Below the pieces are notes generated by a model. It made no database searches, was not told the DNA's origin, and saw only the letters and a list, made by a program, of their open reading frames with translations. A stretch of DNA of 64,000 bases from Pardosa pseudoannulata (lineage: Eukaryota; Arthropoda; Arachnida; Araneae; Lycosidae). A program made the position numbers and the translations under genes. Location: the NCBI GenBank assembly GCA_032207245.1, contig CM063499.1, positions 79,882,928 through 79,946,927 of the forward strand, given 5' to 3'. This document shows positions 12,623 through 26,027 of the stretch, piece by piece (within the stretch, counting starts at the first letter, position 1; each line of letters begins with the position of its first letter).

Positions 12623-13560
12623 TTATACACAAGAATGTATGTATATTTAAATTTAAGTACATTGTGTGTGTATGTATATAAATACATACACATACAGTTA
12701 CTTCCTTAGCATGATGGTAAATGAAACAGCTAACAACTAATAGTTTGAAGAACAATTCTGTAAAGAAATAACATAGTATTCATTAAATGAATAATATACA
12801 GATAGACACTACACGTAATTTATTTTTCAGAATTCCTACTTTTAATTGAATATATACTGCTAATTTAGACTGTATCAAAAATATTTTGTACATTTTGTGC
12901 TCATAACTGTAACCTTTTTCATTATTTTTGCTAATTAATAAATCTTTAAACGAGAATATGAAAGTATAGTTTTTTCTTTTCAGCTCAACTAAAATTCACA
13001 CAATTTCTAAATCCTCCATATGATAGTATAATTTGTAGAAGTTGGCAGCTATATAAATAATTCAAATCATTTTATTTAGAATTTATAAGTTAAAGAAAAA
13101 AAAAGGAAATATCAGGTTTATAAAATATTACAGCCTATGAAAGAACTACACTAGTAAATTCTCTGAATCCAACATCTTCAGAAAACAATTTTTTTTATGA
13201 ATATCTAAACATTCCATACTGAAAAAGAATATTGAAAAGTCTGTCAAAAGATTACAATTGACAGGTTAGAACAGAATTTTACTCATAGCTTGGGAATATA
13301 CATATATATAATATTAATATACTTAACAAAGGCTTTTGCTTCAAATGTAACCATTATTTATAGCTGGAAGATTAAAATACAAACCATTTGTAAGAAATAT
13401 TTCTTAAAAAGATTTGCACAAGACTTCATTTATCATAAAGGGATACAGCCATGTATACGTAAAAGTTCACTTGAATACAAGTTAACAAAAATAATGAAAT
13501 TAAAACAATGAAATATATTTATTCTTACTGAATTTCTTAGTATTCAAAAAATTGTTTAAG
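12451..13560. repeat. Old duplicate of 18640-19560
   Basis: Colinear blocks: TGCCAACATT, ACAATCCTAAA, CTTCCTTAGCATG, TTTTTCAGAATTCCTACTTT, GACAGGTTAG. Offsets are about 6.07-6.20 kb. The first copy has gained the AT microsatellite at 12546-12620. Confidence 0.55.
12546..12620. repeat. (AT)n microsatellite
   Basis: About 37 uninterrupted dinucleotides. Confidence 0.95.
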
Positions 13561-13957
13561 CTAAGCTTCTTCCTTAATTTTATAATTTTAAAAATTTTGC
13601 ATAGGAAATGAAGAGGTTAGCCATCTACTCTAACATCTTTTAATGGGTGTATTTGGGTGGGGGGAATTGAGAAGTTGAAGATGACTGTCAGTAACACGAG
13701 TAGAATAGCAGCTACAGGTGTATTTGTAATGAATAAAATTCCCCCCCCCAAAAAAAAGGACATACATCAAGATGAGTGCTAAAAGAAGTATTAGTGAATG
13801 ATATTCACGAGGGAGGAGGAGAAAAATTAACCCCTTCCATAAAAATAAAATTTTTTTTAAATCTTGTACAGATGTGAAAATATGCTACACATTTTTAAAA
13901 AACGATTAAATCTTTCTCTAAAAAAAGCAGATTTTCTTAAATTACAATTCCTTTTTT

Positions 13958-14048
13958 TTAACATATTGGCTGCCGATCAAACACCAGAGCGTGTTCAACA
14001 TACAAGAAAATGCATGTATGACGATGGGTTCAGCAGCAAATGTGTTAA
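13958..14048. mobile_element. Very short TTAA-flanked MITE
   Basis: 91 bp between TTAA sites, with diverged inverted ends ACATATTGGCTGCCGA and TCAGCAGCAAATGTG. It lies 24 bp from the next TTAA element. Confidence 0.45.
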
Positions 14049-14071
14049 ATAAAGACAAGCATTCAATTACT

Positions 14072-14298
14072 TTAACCCTTAATTTGACAAGATATTTTTA
14101 AAAATATTTTTTAAATTTTAGTTTCTGTCATTTTCCCATGTCTGTATAGACACTAGGATCTCTAAAATAAACAAAAGTATATCATTTTCCATTTTTGAGA
14201 TAATTAATGTCCGCTGTGGCAAACACTGACAATTATGTTATATAGTAGTTATAAATATACATGTCTGGTGTAACAGACTTAGCCAAATTAAGGGTTAA
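14072..14298. mobile_element. TTAA-flanked piggyBac-type MITE, second copy
   Basis: TTAA plus CCCTTAATTTGACAAG on the left and CTTAGCCAAATTAAGGG plus TTAA on the right. Same family as 2129-2330, opposite orientation. Confidence 0.7.
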
Positions 14299-15184
14299 CT
14301 AACATAACAAGTATGCTCTCCAGCACTGTTTATACTATAGTCTATGCCTCTCTTACAGTTTTAACTTTTAACTGCTGTTATATAGTCTCCCAGATCCCAT
14401 AACTTGAATCTAAGCATTTCTACCCCTCAAGATCACGACCTTTGCCCTTTTTCAGTGTGCTGTCAAGGTAGATAACAAAGTTTCAACTGGTTATTTTACG
14501 ATTCAGAGTCCAATAGACTTTACAACACTTGGCATGCATTTCAGAGGCATGGAACATGTGCTGTATCCTTTGATTTACTTTCAAAATAAACATAAAAGAG
14601 TAAAAGGAAATAATTTTATTTCCTCCAAAATCTGGAGACAATCTGAAATCCTCAAAAGGACCACCCCTGTAACTGTCATACTGGTTCAAAGTTCTTCATT
14701 TAATGTATATGACAAATTCAGTAAAAATAAAAGTATAAGATTATTTAACAAAAATATTAATACAAGTCTAAAATAATTATCACTTAATATATTAATACAA
14801 AACTTTATACAGAGAAAGTTATGCACATAATTTAAAGAGAAAAGATACAAAACAGTAGAAGAGATGTGAAAATCATCAAATCATTTACCATATTTACATG
14901 TGTAAAATGCACACTTTAAAACATTTAGGACTCAAGCCTATGTCAAACACAGAACAATTAGTTCGCTTTTGTATAATCACCTGATATACATATTAACAAA
15001 GACAAGTATTCAAGGAAGAACATTAAAAGACAAAAATTTTACTTAATAGAATTGCTGCATCTTCAGAGGGTGTTCACACATTTTTGTAACTGTTTTACAT
15101 GCAGATATAAACAGAATTTTATTTCCTACTGAGATTAATCTGATAGTCCTTTTGCTCAACTATCATATTACACCTTTATTTTTA

Positions 15185-15362
15185 GTTTGATTTGGTTTGG
15201 AGTACTACGGTCTACTTTTTGCAACACAAGGGCTAATGAGACTGGGACCTACAGCTTAAAGCAGATTCTGAATGGCTACGAACATCCATGCCACTGTGGG
15301 ATTCGAACCCACGAACTCCGGTACAGAAGGCCAGCACCCTAACCAATCGGCCATTGTTCGGC
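15185..15362 (-). mobile_element. tRNA-derived SINE, full length, in the putative last Ythdf intron
   Basis: Minus-strand copy with B-box GGTTCGAATCCC. It is flanked by 12-bp repeats CCTTTATTTTTA at 15173-15184 and 15363-15374. Confidence 0.88.
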
Positions 15363-16430
15363 CCTTTATTTTTAAGATAACATTTCTAAAAACATTAAGA
15401 CTGATTTTATTTCACTCCTTCAAAATCATTCCATTTGTTGGGGCACCAATTATAAATAGGTTATTTTGAAAGTCCAAATACACAGTATTCCATAAGAGCT
15501 ATACCAGGATGGGATGCATTTTAAGGGAATAGCTTCAATTCTCGTCTCATTTCTCACTCTCCTGTATTTTAAATATAGCAATAGATTTAGAGGTATTTCT
15601 TTTAGTCTCATCCAGATGGAACTTAATACAGTGAAGATTGCTTTGAGTAAAAGAATGGAATTTCTTTGAAAATAGATAAGTTCTAATAAGTTAATTTTTT
15701 AATTATTTAAACTTTTCTTTTTTAAGTTTTGTTATAGCCATACCCTGTAATTTCAACATTAGGCATAGAACATTTTTTCAATTCGGATGAGCTACAAATC
15801 AGATTTTATAATTTTAAAATTTCAAAACTTTAGATCTAATAACAGGTATACATAACTATATTGGGTATGCATTTTTTTACCTTTCTCTCAGTCTAATAGT
15901 TAGAATTTTCTTTCTTTTTTATTGAGTCACTTATTTTACATTTACAAATACTTACATTTATAGATATTAAAATCATGCTTTTCTCTTGCTTTAAAAGTCA
16001 AATAAGAATATTTTTTTAGAAATTGAAAAAAATGCAGCTTTCAATACATTGCTTTCTTTCCAGCATCATTTTGAAGGGTTGAATATTTTTAATGCTACAG
16101 ACTATATTTTCATGTTAGTAACATTTTTACTTCAACATTTAAATTTGAATTCAAGAAGTTGAAATTGTTACAAAAATAATGTGAATACCCCATGTATATT
16201 TTATTACTACACTGCTTTTATACAACATTAACTTCGAATGTTCGAACTTTCCACTTTAAGCATGTTTCTCCTTTTCTGTTACATAAGATACTAATAACAA
16301 CTTAAATGCTAATTAGCTATCATCTTACTCACATGTTACCACAAAACTCTGAAAAGAGTATACAGTTACAAAGTTATAAAGAAAATACAATTACTGATTA
16401 CAAAAACCTTTAAAAAAAAAAGGAAAATTG

Positions 16431-16533
16431 TTTGGTTAGCCACAGTTTACTATTTGGCTACAAAAGGTCTGAGACCAACCAGACCTATTATTTAGAGTCG
16501 ATTCTGAATGGCTATGAACATCCATGGAATTTG
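16431..16533 (-). mobile_element. Old, diverged SINE fragment
   Basis: Aligns by eye with the tail and body of the SINE family, including GATTCTGAATGGCTATGAAC. The tRNA-like head is gone and there are many substitutions. Confidence 0.6.
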
Positions 16534-17015
16534 TCAATTTCAATCCAAAACTTTGGCTCTACTTATTTGGCTATAAAAAAGGAGGGGTGTTATGTATGTC
16601 GTCTTACAGATTTGAGTTCCTACAGTTATCTTACAGTATCCAAAAACCTCCAGAATGACCCAAAACCGATAACAAAGACTTTAAGAGACCAGAATCATTT
16701 TTAGAATGACTTTGAAACATCATTGTAATTCCTTAGGTCTGCATAGAAATTTCCATTTAGATAATGTTTTGATATTTTTCTTATGGGGAAGGGTGGAAGA
16801 AAGGGGCACATTATAAACAAATAAAGCTTATCCATTAAGAAGCTCAGTGTCTTAAACACAACAATTTTCAGACCAATAGAACAATGAGTTAGGGAACTAA
16901 TCTTTAAAATATGCAAGTATTAAAAATTGTCACTAATTGGAAGATTCTTTTTTTCTTTTAATATTTTTATATCGTTATCCCAAAGTTTACAATATTTACC
17001 AACACAAAAATATTT

Positions 17016-17303
17016 GTAACACTAGATTGCCAAAGGCAGTCATTTTGACTGTTTTTTAATTTCAATTAGAAAAACAATTATGAAATATAATGACACAATT
17101 TCTTAGAATTTGGTGACTTTTTCTATATAACATATAAATGGGTTTATGAATAATTGTAGTTACTTCCACCCTCCTTTATTATATAATATTAAAAATTAAT
17201 TTTAAACAAATTTTTTTACATATTAATTTTTTCACAATGCAGTCATTTTGACAGTTTTGGGGCAATATAGGTATACAAGAAATCTCGGGCAATCTAGTGT
17301 TAA
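17016..17303. mobile_element. piggyBac-type MITE with CACTAGATTGCC ends
   Basis: Left end GTAACACTAGATTGCC and right end GGCAATCTAGTGTTAA are inverted. The left TTAA has decayed to GTAA. Both subterminal regions carry CAGTCATTTTGAC. Confidence 0.65.
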
Positions 17304-19883
17304 ACATGCTTCATGCCTTTTCTAAAATATCATTTACTTGGAAATCGTTAAAAAGTCCCTCTACTAATAACAACATTTCATATATACACGACTATGATTA
17401 TAAGTGATAAATTCATAATCAGGCAATACAAAGATACTTGAACCAATATTAATATATACAGGCATGCAAATGGTCAAAGGTCTTAAAAGTGAGAAACTTA
17501 ATTATAAAAGATTTGAAGTGATACAGTCCCATTTTTGCTACAAAATGATTAACAAGATTGGGATCTTCAAGACTATAAAAGGACTAAAAATAAAAAACAT
17601 GTCTACTTTTTTTTACATAAACAAGCTTAAAAATTGGGTTATGATCTAAGTCGGTGGTTCCCAAATTTTTCAGTGATCATGTCTTTTTTAAATTAATATT
17701 TTCCTGCACGCCTTAATTCTAAATAAGCATGATTAATATTAAGAGATAAAAATTCAAAGAGAAATTATTATAACTATAGTACAGAACCAATTTGTTACAT
17801 AATGTGTTCAAATCTAAATGTCTTATTTCTAAGGTCTGATATACAAATATTGGACTTACACTAAAAATTAAATGGGAGAAGCCAATGATAAACGCATCCA
17901 AACCAAACTTTTACTTCCAATAATTTCTATCAGTTTCAAGCAAAATGTATTTTAAAAAATTCACATGGTTGTACTAGGAAAATGTGAACAAGATATACAG
18001 TGTGTAAAAGCATTTTATTAATACATTGTATGCGGGACACTAGTAAGTTTTCTGACAATTGATACTTGTGGGTCACATACTAGTACGGGTTAGTGTAACA
18101 ACACTGTTTATTTGCGGGTACAAAAATAAGGATATATACAGGAAAACGAAGTCGAGTGTTCTTGTGTACTACATAGATTCTGGAAAAATTTAGACAAATA
18201 AAAACTAGTTTTTACATCAGTCAATGCGGAACCATAGAATGGGGGGGAAATCAAAACTATATACTACTATTTCTATTTGGTTTTTCATATTTACAACACT
18301 ATTATAAATTTATCCACTAAAAAATATATTTTTGTTTACAAAAATCTTATAGCTGTTATTTATATATTTATTTATATATCTGTTTATATATTTCAATATA
18401 AAATATAAAAAGTTGTTAAATTAAATAATTTGATCTATTGAGATTTAATTGAATTACTAAATTTTTGAGCAAAACACCTGCTCCCAGTACAATTCCGCTA
18501 TGAAATGTACCTACATACAATGAATTTTCAATGTGACAGGTTAATTAATTATTCTTGAGTTAATCTTTACAGTTAAACACGGATGTACTTTGTTTAAAAA
18601 AGGCATGATTAAAATACTTAAGCATTTATATTCATAGCTGCCAACATTTCAATTTTAAAGGCATGGAGCTTTAACATTATCAATGTTACACACAAATCCA
18701 GCACACTTCTGCGTTATGACAATCCTAAAGTTCTTAAAGCCTGTATAACATAATACACAGAAAGACTTCTATCTGCCTTCCTTAACATGCTGAATGAAGA
18801 ACAGCAAAGCTATCAGTTGAAAGAACCATTTTAAATATACAGAAACAAAGCATTTATTAAATAAAAATCTACTAAAAGGCATGTGCAATAAATTTTTCAG
18901 AATTCCTACTTTTAAATTGATTACAAGTATTTAATTTAAGCTATTTCAAAAATACTTTCTCATTTTTGCTCATGGCAATAATGGTTTTAAAAACTGATAA
19001 ATCTACTAATCTAAACTTTTAAGTTTTTCTGTTTAATTTGACTAATATTTACATATTCTTTAAAATCATCCATACAATCCTATTTTCTGTAAACTCCTGG
19101 ATTGTACAACAAAATATGTATAAAATGTCAGCTATATATGTACATATCTAATAAAAAAAAATAGAATACACAAGTTTTACATTTACAAATATAGGCTTTT
19201 AAAAAGAAAGTTTTAGCCATGATTAACAACTTTTTGACAGGTTAGGAAAAAAATGGAGAAAAAAGTTTGACAATTTTTATCATAAGCAAAAAGTACACCC
19301 AAATTACAATGAATTTTTATGGAAAAAATGCTAAGTATTTTAATTTGGCCTATAAAAATTCATTATTAGAAACTAATTTTCTAGAATAAACCTGCATCAT
19401 TTAAATTGGCAAAGAACTTCATCAAAAAGAATAACAGTGCAGTCCAATTTATAACTGCTTGCTTGTATACAAGATCTTTGACAATATTTTCTTTTATCCA
19501 AACTTTTTCTGCATACAGCTAATAACATTAAAGAATTCTGTCAAAGACTAATCACTACAATAACTTTAAAGATCTGCTATTTTAGCTGAAACTAGTTACA
19601 AATGCTTTAAATACCATACAGAGTAATAGCTCTATATTAGCAGATTCTTGTCACATGCTGTACTTTTTATATACAATACACAATCATGCTCTACAGATTC
19701 ATATTACCAAAAAAGTCTTAATTCAGCGAATCACATTTTTCTATTAATGCCACTGATTTAGATACAGCTTAAAATTGTGGGAAAGTATTTCACCTATTAG
19801 TGGCATATCAAAGATTTTATTACATTTAATTCTTTTGTAGTCCTGCTGCTATCGAAACAAAGAAAAATTAATTCTGATATTAG

Positions 19884-20061
19884 TTTGGTTTGGTTTGGAG
19901 TGCTACGGTCTACTTTTTTGCAACAGAAGGGCTAATGAGACTGGGACCTACAGCTTAAAGCTGATTCCGAATGGCTACGAACATCCAAGCCACAGTGGGA
20001 TTCGAACCCACGAACTCTGGTACCGAAGGCCAGCACCCTAACCAATCGGCCGTCGTTCGGC
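19884..20061 (-). mobile_element. tRNA-derived SINE, full length, in the putative last Ythdf intron
   Basis: Minus-strand copy, 178 bp, with perfect 14-bp target duplications AATTCTGATATTAG at 19870-19883 and 20062-20075. Confidence 0.9.
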
Positions 20062-20348
20062 AATTCTGATATTAGAAGCATATACGTTCTCAAATCTTAT
20101 TTTACAATGCAATACTGAAAAAATTTGAAATAGACATCCCATGACCTCTTAGTATACCTATTAAATTATACACATTTTAAGCTGCACTTCATTTAAAATT
20201 AGATAAATTTTATATAAATGGAAGATATGATCCTCGAATTCTTTAATAAATTGGACAGTCACACAATTGCCAAAATATTAACTTTTAATAACATCCAAAA
20301 TTTATACATTAATTCAGTAAGTAGAATTGAAAACCTTGCAGTTAAAAA

Positions 20349-21147
20349 CAAGGTTCCTGCTCTTTTTCCAGGACAAAAATTAAGGACTTTCTAAGGACCA
20401 AAATAACTTTTTATAAGGACCTACTTGAAATACACGACATAACAGCATAAACCCTATCTCCTGAGGGAACATATTTTAATAATTATGAACCAGACAAGGC
20501 ATGTTCAATAAATGCTCTACAATAGTTCAGAATTAAGTTTTTTAAAATGCCTAAAAATTAATATAAGATAAATCTATTTGACAAAATCTAATTTTGAAAA
20601 ATGTACATTTAAAGTTTTTTGAGTGATCAAACTAAAAATAAATTGTGAATAAAAACAATATTCTAAACAGTACTTTCTGAGGACTTAAAAATGACACACA
20701 CACACACATTATATATATATATATATACACATACACACACACATAAACTAGCTGATTATACCCGGTGTTGCCTGGGAAAGAAGAAAGTTTTAGACTTTTC
20801 TATTACATTCAATGCAAGGAAAATTAAACTTCCATAAGTAACTGAAATATCTACAAACCCCCATCCTCCATGCTTCGTTTAATTAAAATCTGCATGACTG
20901 TTAGCTATTAGGAAAGAGCAGCTGACTTTATACTTTAAACCTTTTAAGTATATAAAAGATTATATATTTGTCATATAAGAAAACTGATAGGACATATGAG
21001 ACTGTGGATCTCGTCGATGGAGAAATTGATTGTGTTCCAATTTAAAAATTAAGGAGTTTTTAAGGACCTTTGACAAAAATTTAGTTTTAAGGGCCCTTAC
21101 AAATGAAAGCAAAATTTAAGGAGTTCTTAAGGACCGTGTGAACCCTG
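20349..21147 (+). mobile_element. CAGGGTTCC-ended TIR element, copy 3
   Basis: Left end mutated to CAAGGTTCCTGC, right end GTGTGAACCCTG. Flanked by AAAAA on both sides. Carries an internal CA/TA microsatellite near 20695-20745. Confidence 0.75.
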
Positions 21148-22595
21148 AAAAAGTGATAATTATTTTACTTTAGTGTAGAAATGAACTATAATTTCATAAA
21201 ATATTTACTGTTACATATTTCAAAATTGAAAAACTTATTACTGAACAATTTTTGTGTGTAAGAGTTTTTAAGAGAAAAAGTATTAAAAATCAACATTTGC
21301 TGCAATTATAAAACACTAAATGTGGCTTATTTTTACATCCTTTCTTTGAGATCTTCAATTGTATTTCAACAATGACTATTATATAATATTAATTCAACAA
21401 AAAATACAGCTAGAATACTGCCATTTTACAGCAATTGGTACCATTTAATGTTATTATATTGAGATTTTTTGTTTGAGTAAAGACTTCAACAAAAGTTAGA
21501 GGCGCAAAACTAAATATTAATTTTATGTTTAGAACTTAATAACAGTTCTAAACAAAATTTCAACATTCTATGGCTAATTATTTCTGAATTATGCCTGGGA
21601 GCACTATTGTTTTACTGAAATTTTCCTTCTATAATTTGCAATCAAAAAGGAGGTTGCCCAACTTGTTACATAACTTAGATATTACATAAACTTTTTTTTT
21701 TTAATTCAGCTTTATATAGCTAATCATTTATATGAGTTAAGTGAGATACATACAGACATAGCAAACTAGTCTAAATGCATTAAGAGATAGTCAAAATAGG
21801 ATAGATTTAAAGATTTACAGTTAAAAGTTTTTTGCACATATGTACAGATGTTATGCTTCAATTAGTCAAAATAGATATTCCTGTTGAAATCTGAATACCA
21901 ATTACAGTACATGTACATGAAAATAAAAATGTCAATAAGGTAGCAATTTTTTCCTCTAAATTAAGCAAATATTTAGTTTTACTAAAGTAAAAATTCTAAT
22001 TAGTAATTTTGTGTTTTCATTTGATGATTAAATCATTCATATCACATAAATAATTCAAGTTCTTTCAAATCTTAATGTTCTTATTAAAGCATTAATTACT
22101 TTAAAAGTTCTTGGATGTTTTTAGTCTAATATAAAACAAAAATCATGTAAAATATATAATAAAACAAAGATTTATTCACTTTTTTTTCCCCAATTTTGCT
22201 AGATTTTTTTCCACATCCCAGAAATGAATTGTAGCAGTCAAAACCTAACCATGGATTTAGATTACATTTTACACAGTTTTAAATGCAGAATATATAACAA
22301 ACTATTAAATTGATATAATGCAAGTTTTACAAAACTTGTTATGTTACACATCTTCATATCAATAATGCATAAGTTTAATGTTACAAAAAATTTATGCACT
22401 GTAGATGTGAAATGCAGAACTTGCACTGTTACTTGGGACTGATAGCATAGTTACTGGATCTCATAAAACAATCTGATCAGAATAATTTCACTATCAATAC
22501 ATGATTAACATTTCATACCTAATTTTATTGACTATTAACATTTTGTATAATATTTGAAAATATTTAAAGCTATAAAGTAAATTATGGTTAAGAAA

Positions 22596-22596
<1 letters not shown>

Positions 22597-22647
<51 letters not shown>

Positions 22648-22667
22648 TGCTTTGTGTGTGTGTGTGT
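22597..22667. repeat. (AT)n plus (GT)n microsatellite
   Basis: AT run to about 22644, then a GTGTGTGT run. Confidence 0.9.
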
Positions 22668-23710
22668 GAATTATATACACACATATTATGCAAGACATAC
22701 TAAGTAACAGATTAAGAATATTAACCTTTCACACACATTTTACTTTAAAACCTAAAAATTTAAAATTAATATTCACTCTCACTAACCTTTAATGAACGGT
22801 GGTTTTGTAGCAAATCCATCTGTTAAAAGTTTCTTTTTTCTACTTTTTACAGACATATGAATGATTTTAAAATCTATGTTTATGACATTTCAAACTTACA
22901 GCAGATAAAAACACTACACTTAATTCATTTTTCGATTTGAAATATGCATTTTTAAACTTGCTTTAACAAGAAAATTCAGAAATTCGATTTAACTTCCATG
23001 TGACTCTATATACCTATATTATTCAAATAACACTTAAAAACTGTTTAGCTATTTTTATATTCTACACTTTTAATGATAATTATTCATTGCACTCCCACCT
23101 TAATAAAAATTTCAAAGAAGGTATCTTCACACAGTACAAAGGGATGGTTTTGTATTTAAACCAGGCCTCTAATATTTCTTCATCCCAAAGAATACACATT
23201 TTTTTCATATACTTTACATTTATAAGATTCATAGGTAACATTTATAATGCAATTTTAATAAATAATAAAAAATTTATATTAGTATATATAAAGGGTTAAA
23301 GAGGCTCAAATTTGGGCATAATTTAACATTCAAACTCACAAATAAAAAAATAGAAATATGTAAATAGGTATGTTTTATACATCTCAAAATTACATTTCAT
23401 ACAGTATTATGATTAGGAATGCAATCCAGCCAACATACTGCCTCCAACATACCCAGCAGTACATCCAGCCAAAATTATACACCAAGAAATAAGATAAACA
23501 AAACAAAATACAAAATGTTAAACAATATACTATATAAAACAATGCTTTTATAAGTATTTTGGAGCATTATGGGGGGGGGAAACATTTATTGAAAAATTAA
23601 TCTTATTTGTACATTTCATTACAAAAAATCAAATCATTCTTTTTTTTAGTCTCAACTGCAAAATTGTGTTTTTGCATCTGAGAACACAGACAAAACTTAC
23701 GTTTTTAAGA

Positions 23711-24781
23711 CAGGGTTCCCAATCTTTTACTGGAACAAAAATTAAGGACTTTCTCAGGACCAAAGTAACTTTTCATAAGGACATACTTGAAATACATGGA
23801 TTAACGACATAAACCCTATTTCCTAAGGAACATATTTTAATAATTATGAACCAGACAAGGCATGTTCAATAAGTGTCCTACAATATTTCAGAATTAAGTT
23901 TTTTAAAATACCTAAAAATTAATATAAGATAAACATATTTGACAAAAACATTTTGAAAAAGGTACATCTGAAGTTTTTTGAGCGATCAAATTAAAAATAA
24001 ATTGTGAATAAAATATATTATAAACTGTACTTTATGAGGGTTTAAAAAGGACTCATATATATAAATATATATTTATATATATGTGTGTGTGTGTATATAT
24101 ATATATACTAGCTGGTTATACCCGATGTTGCCTGGGAAACAAGAAAGTTTTAGACATTTCTATTACATTCAATGCAAAGAAAACTAAACTTCGATAAGTA
24201 ACTGAAATATCTACACCCCCTCAACATTCAGGCTTCATTTAATTAAAACCTTGCATGACTGTTAGCTATTATGAAAGGGCAGCTGACTTGAAAAACCTTT
24301 CCAGTATGAAAAAGATTATTTGTCAAAAAAGTTTTCTAGCTTGTGACCATAAAAAATACTAATAAACTAAAAGCATTTCCATAATATTTTAAAGATATCA
24401 AGGAAAGGAATTTTGAATTACTACAGAAATAAACTGAAAACATATGTGTTTGAGGATTTTCTTTCTTATTAATACTGCACTTTTGGCTAGAAAATGTTAA
24501 AGAATGTTATGAACATTAACAAATATTTTATATATTCTTTGACCAGTACTTATCACCTATACTGGCGTTCTTAGAACTGGTTTGGGGCAAGTTTAACTCC
24601 AAACTTACAAAACCAGAATGTTTGGAGAGTACAGCAAAAACTGATAGGAAATCACGAGACGATTGATAAATTGATCAAGTTGCAATTTAAAAATTAAGGA
24701 GTTTTTAAGGACCTTTGATAAAAATTAGGTAGTTAAAAATGAAGGAGTTCTTAAGGACTTTTAAGGACCATGGGAACCCTG
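23711..24781 (+). mobile_element. CAGGGTTCC-ended TIR element, copy 4
   Basis: CAGGGTTCCCAATC to GGGAACCCTG with flanking 5-bp repeats TAAGA (23706-23710 and 24782-24786). It has about 330 bp of extra internal sequence (about 24310-24645) that the other copies lack. Confidence 0.8.
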
Positions 24782-26027
24782 TAAGAGGATAGAAGAATAA
24801 AGGCAATTTATTATTTAAAAAAAAAAAAAAAGGGAATGTTCTTGAAATTTTTCATGCACAAACATAAGCATTAAGAAGGAAGGTAAAAGGGCTATTAAAA
24901 ATGCTTTATTCTGATTTGATTTTTCTAATTAAATAATGTCAAACTGAGATATTAAGTACTGAAACTTAAAATAAAGAAAAAATTTAAAATAAATTATAAT
25001 AAAAATAGTTTATGAATTAAAATATATAAAAAGGTGAGAAAATTACTACAACTTGGTTGTAAAAATAAAGTACATAAAGCTGATTTATTTAAAATAAATT
25101 TAAAAAGGAAAACTGCTAAACAGTGATATCTGACCGGATATCCGGTATCTGTTATCCAGCCAAAATGATATACGTTGCAGTAATTATAATATTGAAATAT
25201 TTATCAAAATATACAGCCTAAACATCACATTTAATAAGAATTTACAAATAGAACAAACACTATTAACACTAGCAAGCTATCGTGTTCATGTAAAGCATTG
25301 TTACTTCTGTGAACTAAACTGTCTATAAGGCAACTTTATAGAAATTTATTTTAAAGCAAAGAAGAGTATGTAATACATTTTCATGTATTGCACATTTTTG
25401 TTATTTTATAATTTTATACTTGTTATTTTAATTACAAAATTTCTCAGAGACTTAAAGATACCATTCTAGGGATTAAAATAAATATTCATTTTCAGCAGGT
25501 CCACACTAAACACAATTTTAAAATATAAAACTACAGAAGTCCATAGTTATATGATTTGAAAACATTCTCCAAACATTTTATACACTTTATGCAATTCAGA
25601 TTAACACCTTAAAATTGACTTTTAAAGAGAATTTTACAATAAATTAATTTTGGTATAAATAAACCAGGAAAAAAGTTACGTTACAACTAAATATCATCAA
25701 TATCTAAAAATTACTTAAGAATATAACAATATTTCAGAAACTTCATTAATAAAGAACTGAGAACTGCTAGATGCAATTTTTAATATGTAATTTAAAACTT
25801 ACTCTTAAAATGTTAAGTATCTATTGAATACAAATAAAATTTATCTGAAGATAAACAAGTTATTTTGAAAACTACATGCCTTTTTGTTTTACTTATTTAT
25901 AAAACTGGAAAAAATATGACTAAGATCCATATCTATTTTACATAGTAATTTTAACATGAATATTTAAAATTATATTGAATTCAGCAGTAAAAATAAAAAT
26001 TTGAACAGGAAGTAATTCACCAATTAA

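Noticed and set aside
12477..12755. Open frame with a long Ile-Tyr repeat
   Set aside because: Translation of an AT microsatellite. The same applies to frames at 49130-49380 and 50463-50754.
15272..15469. Open frame containing TVGFEPTNSGTEGQHP
   Set aside because: Antisense translation of the tRNA-derived SINE head, a known source of false gene calls.
25124..25170. CCGGATATCCGGTATC palindromic motif as an element end
   Set aside because: It resembles an old hAT terminus, but no partner end or target duplication is visible, so no element was called.
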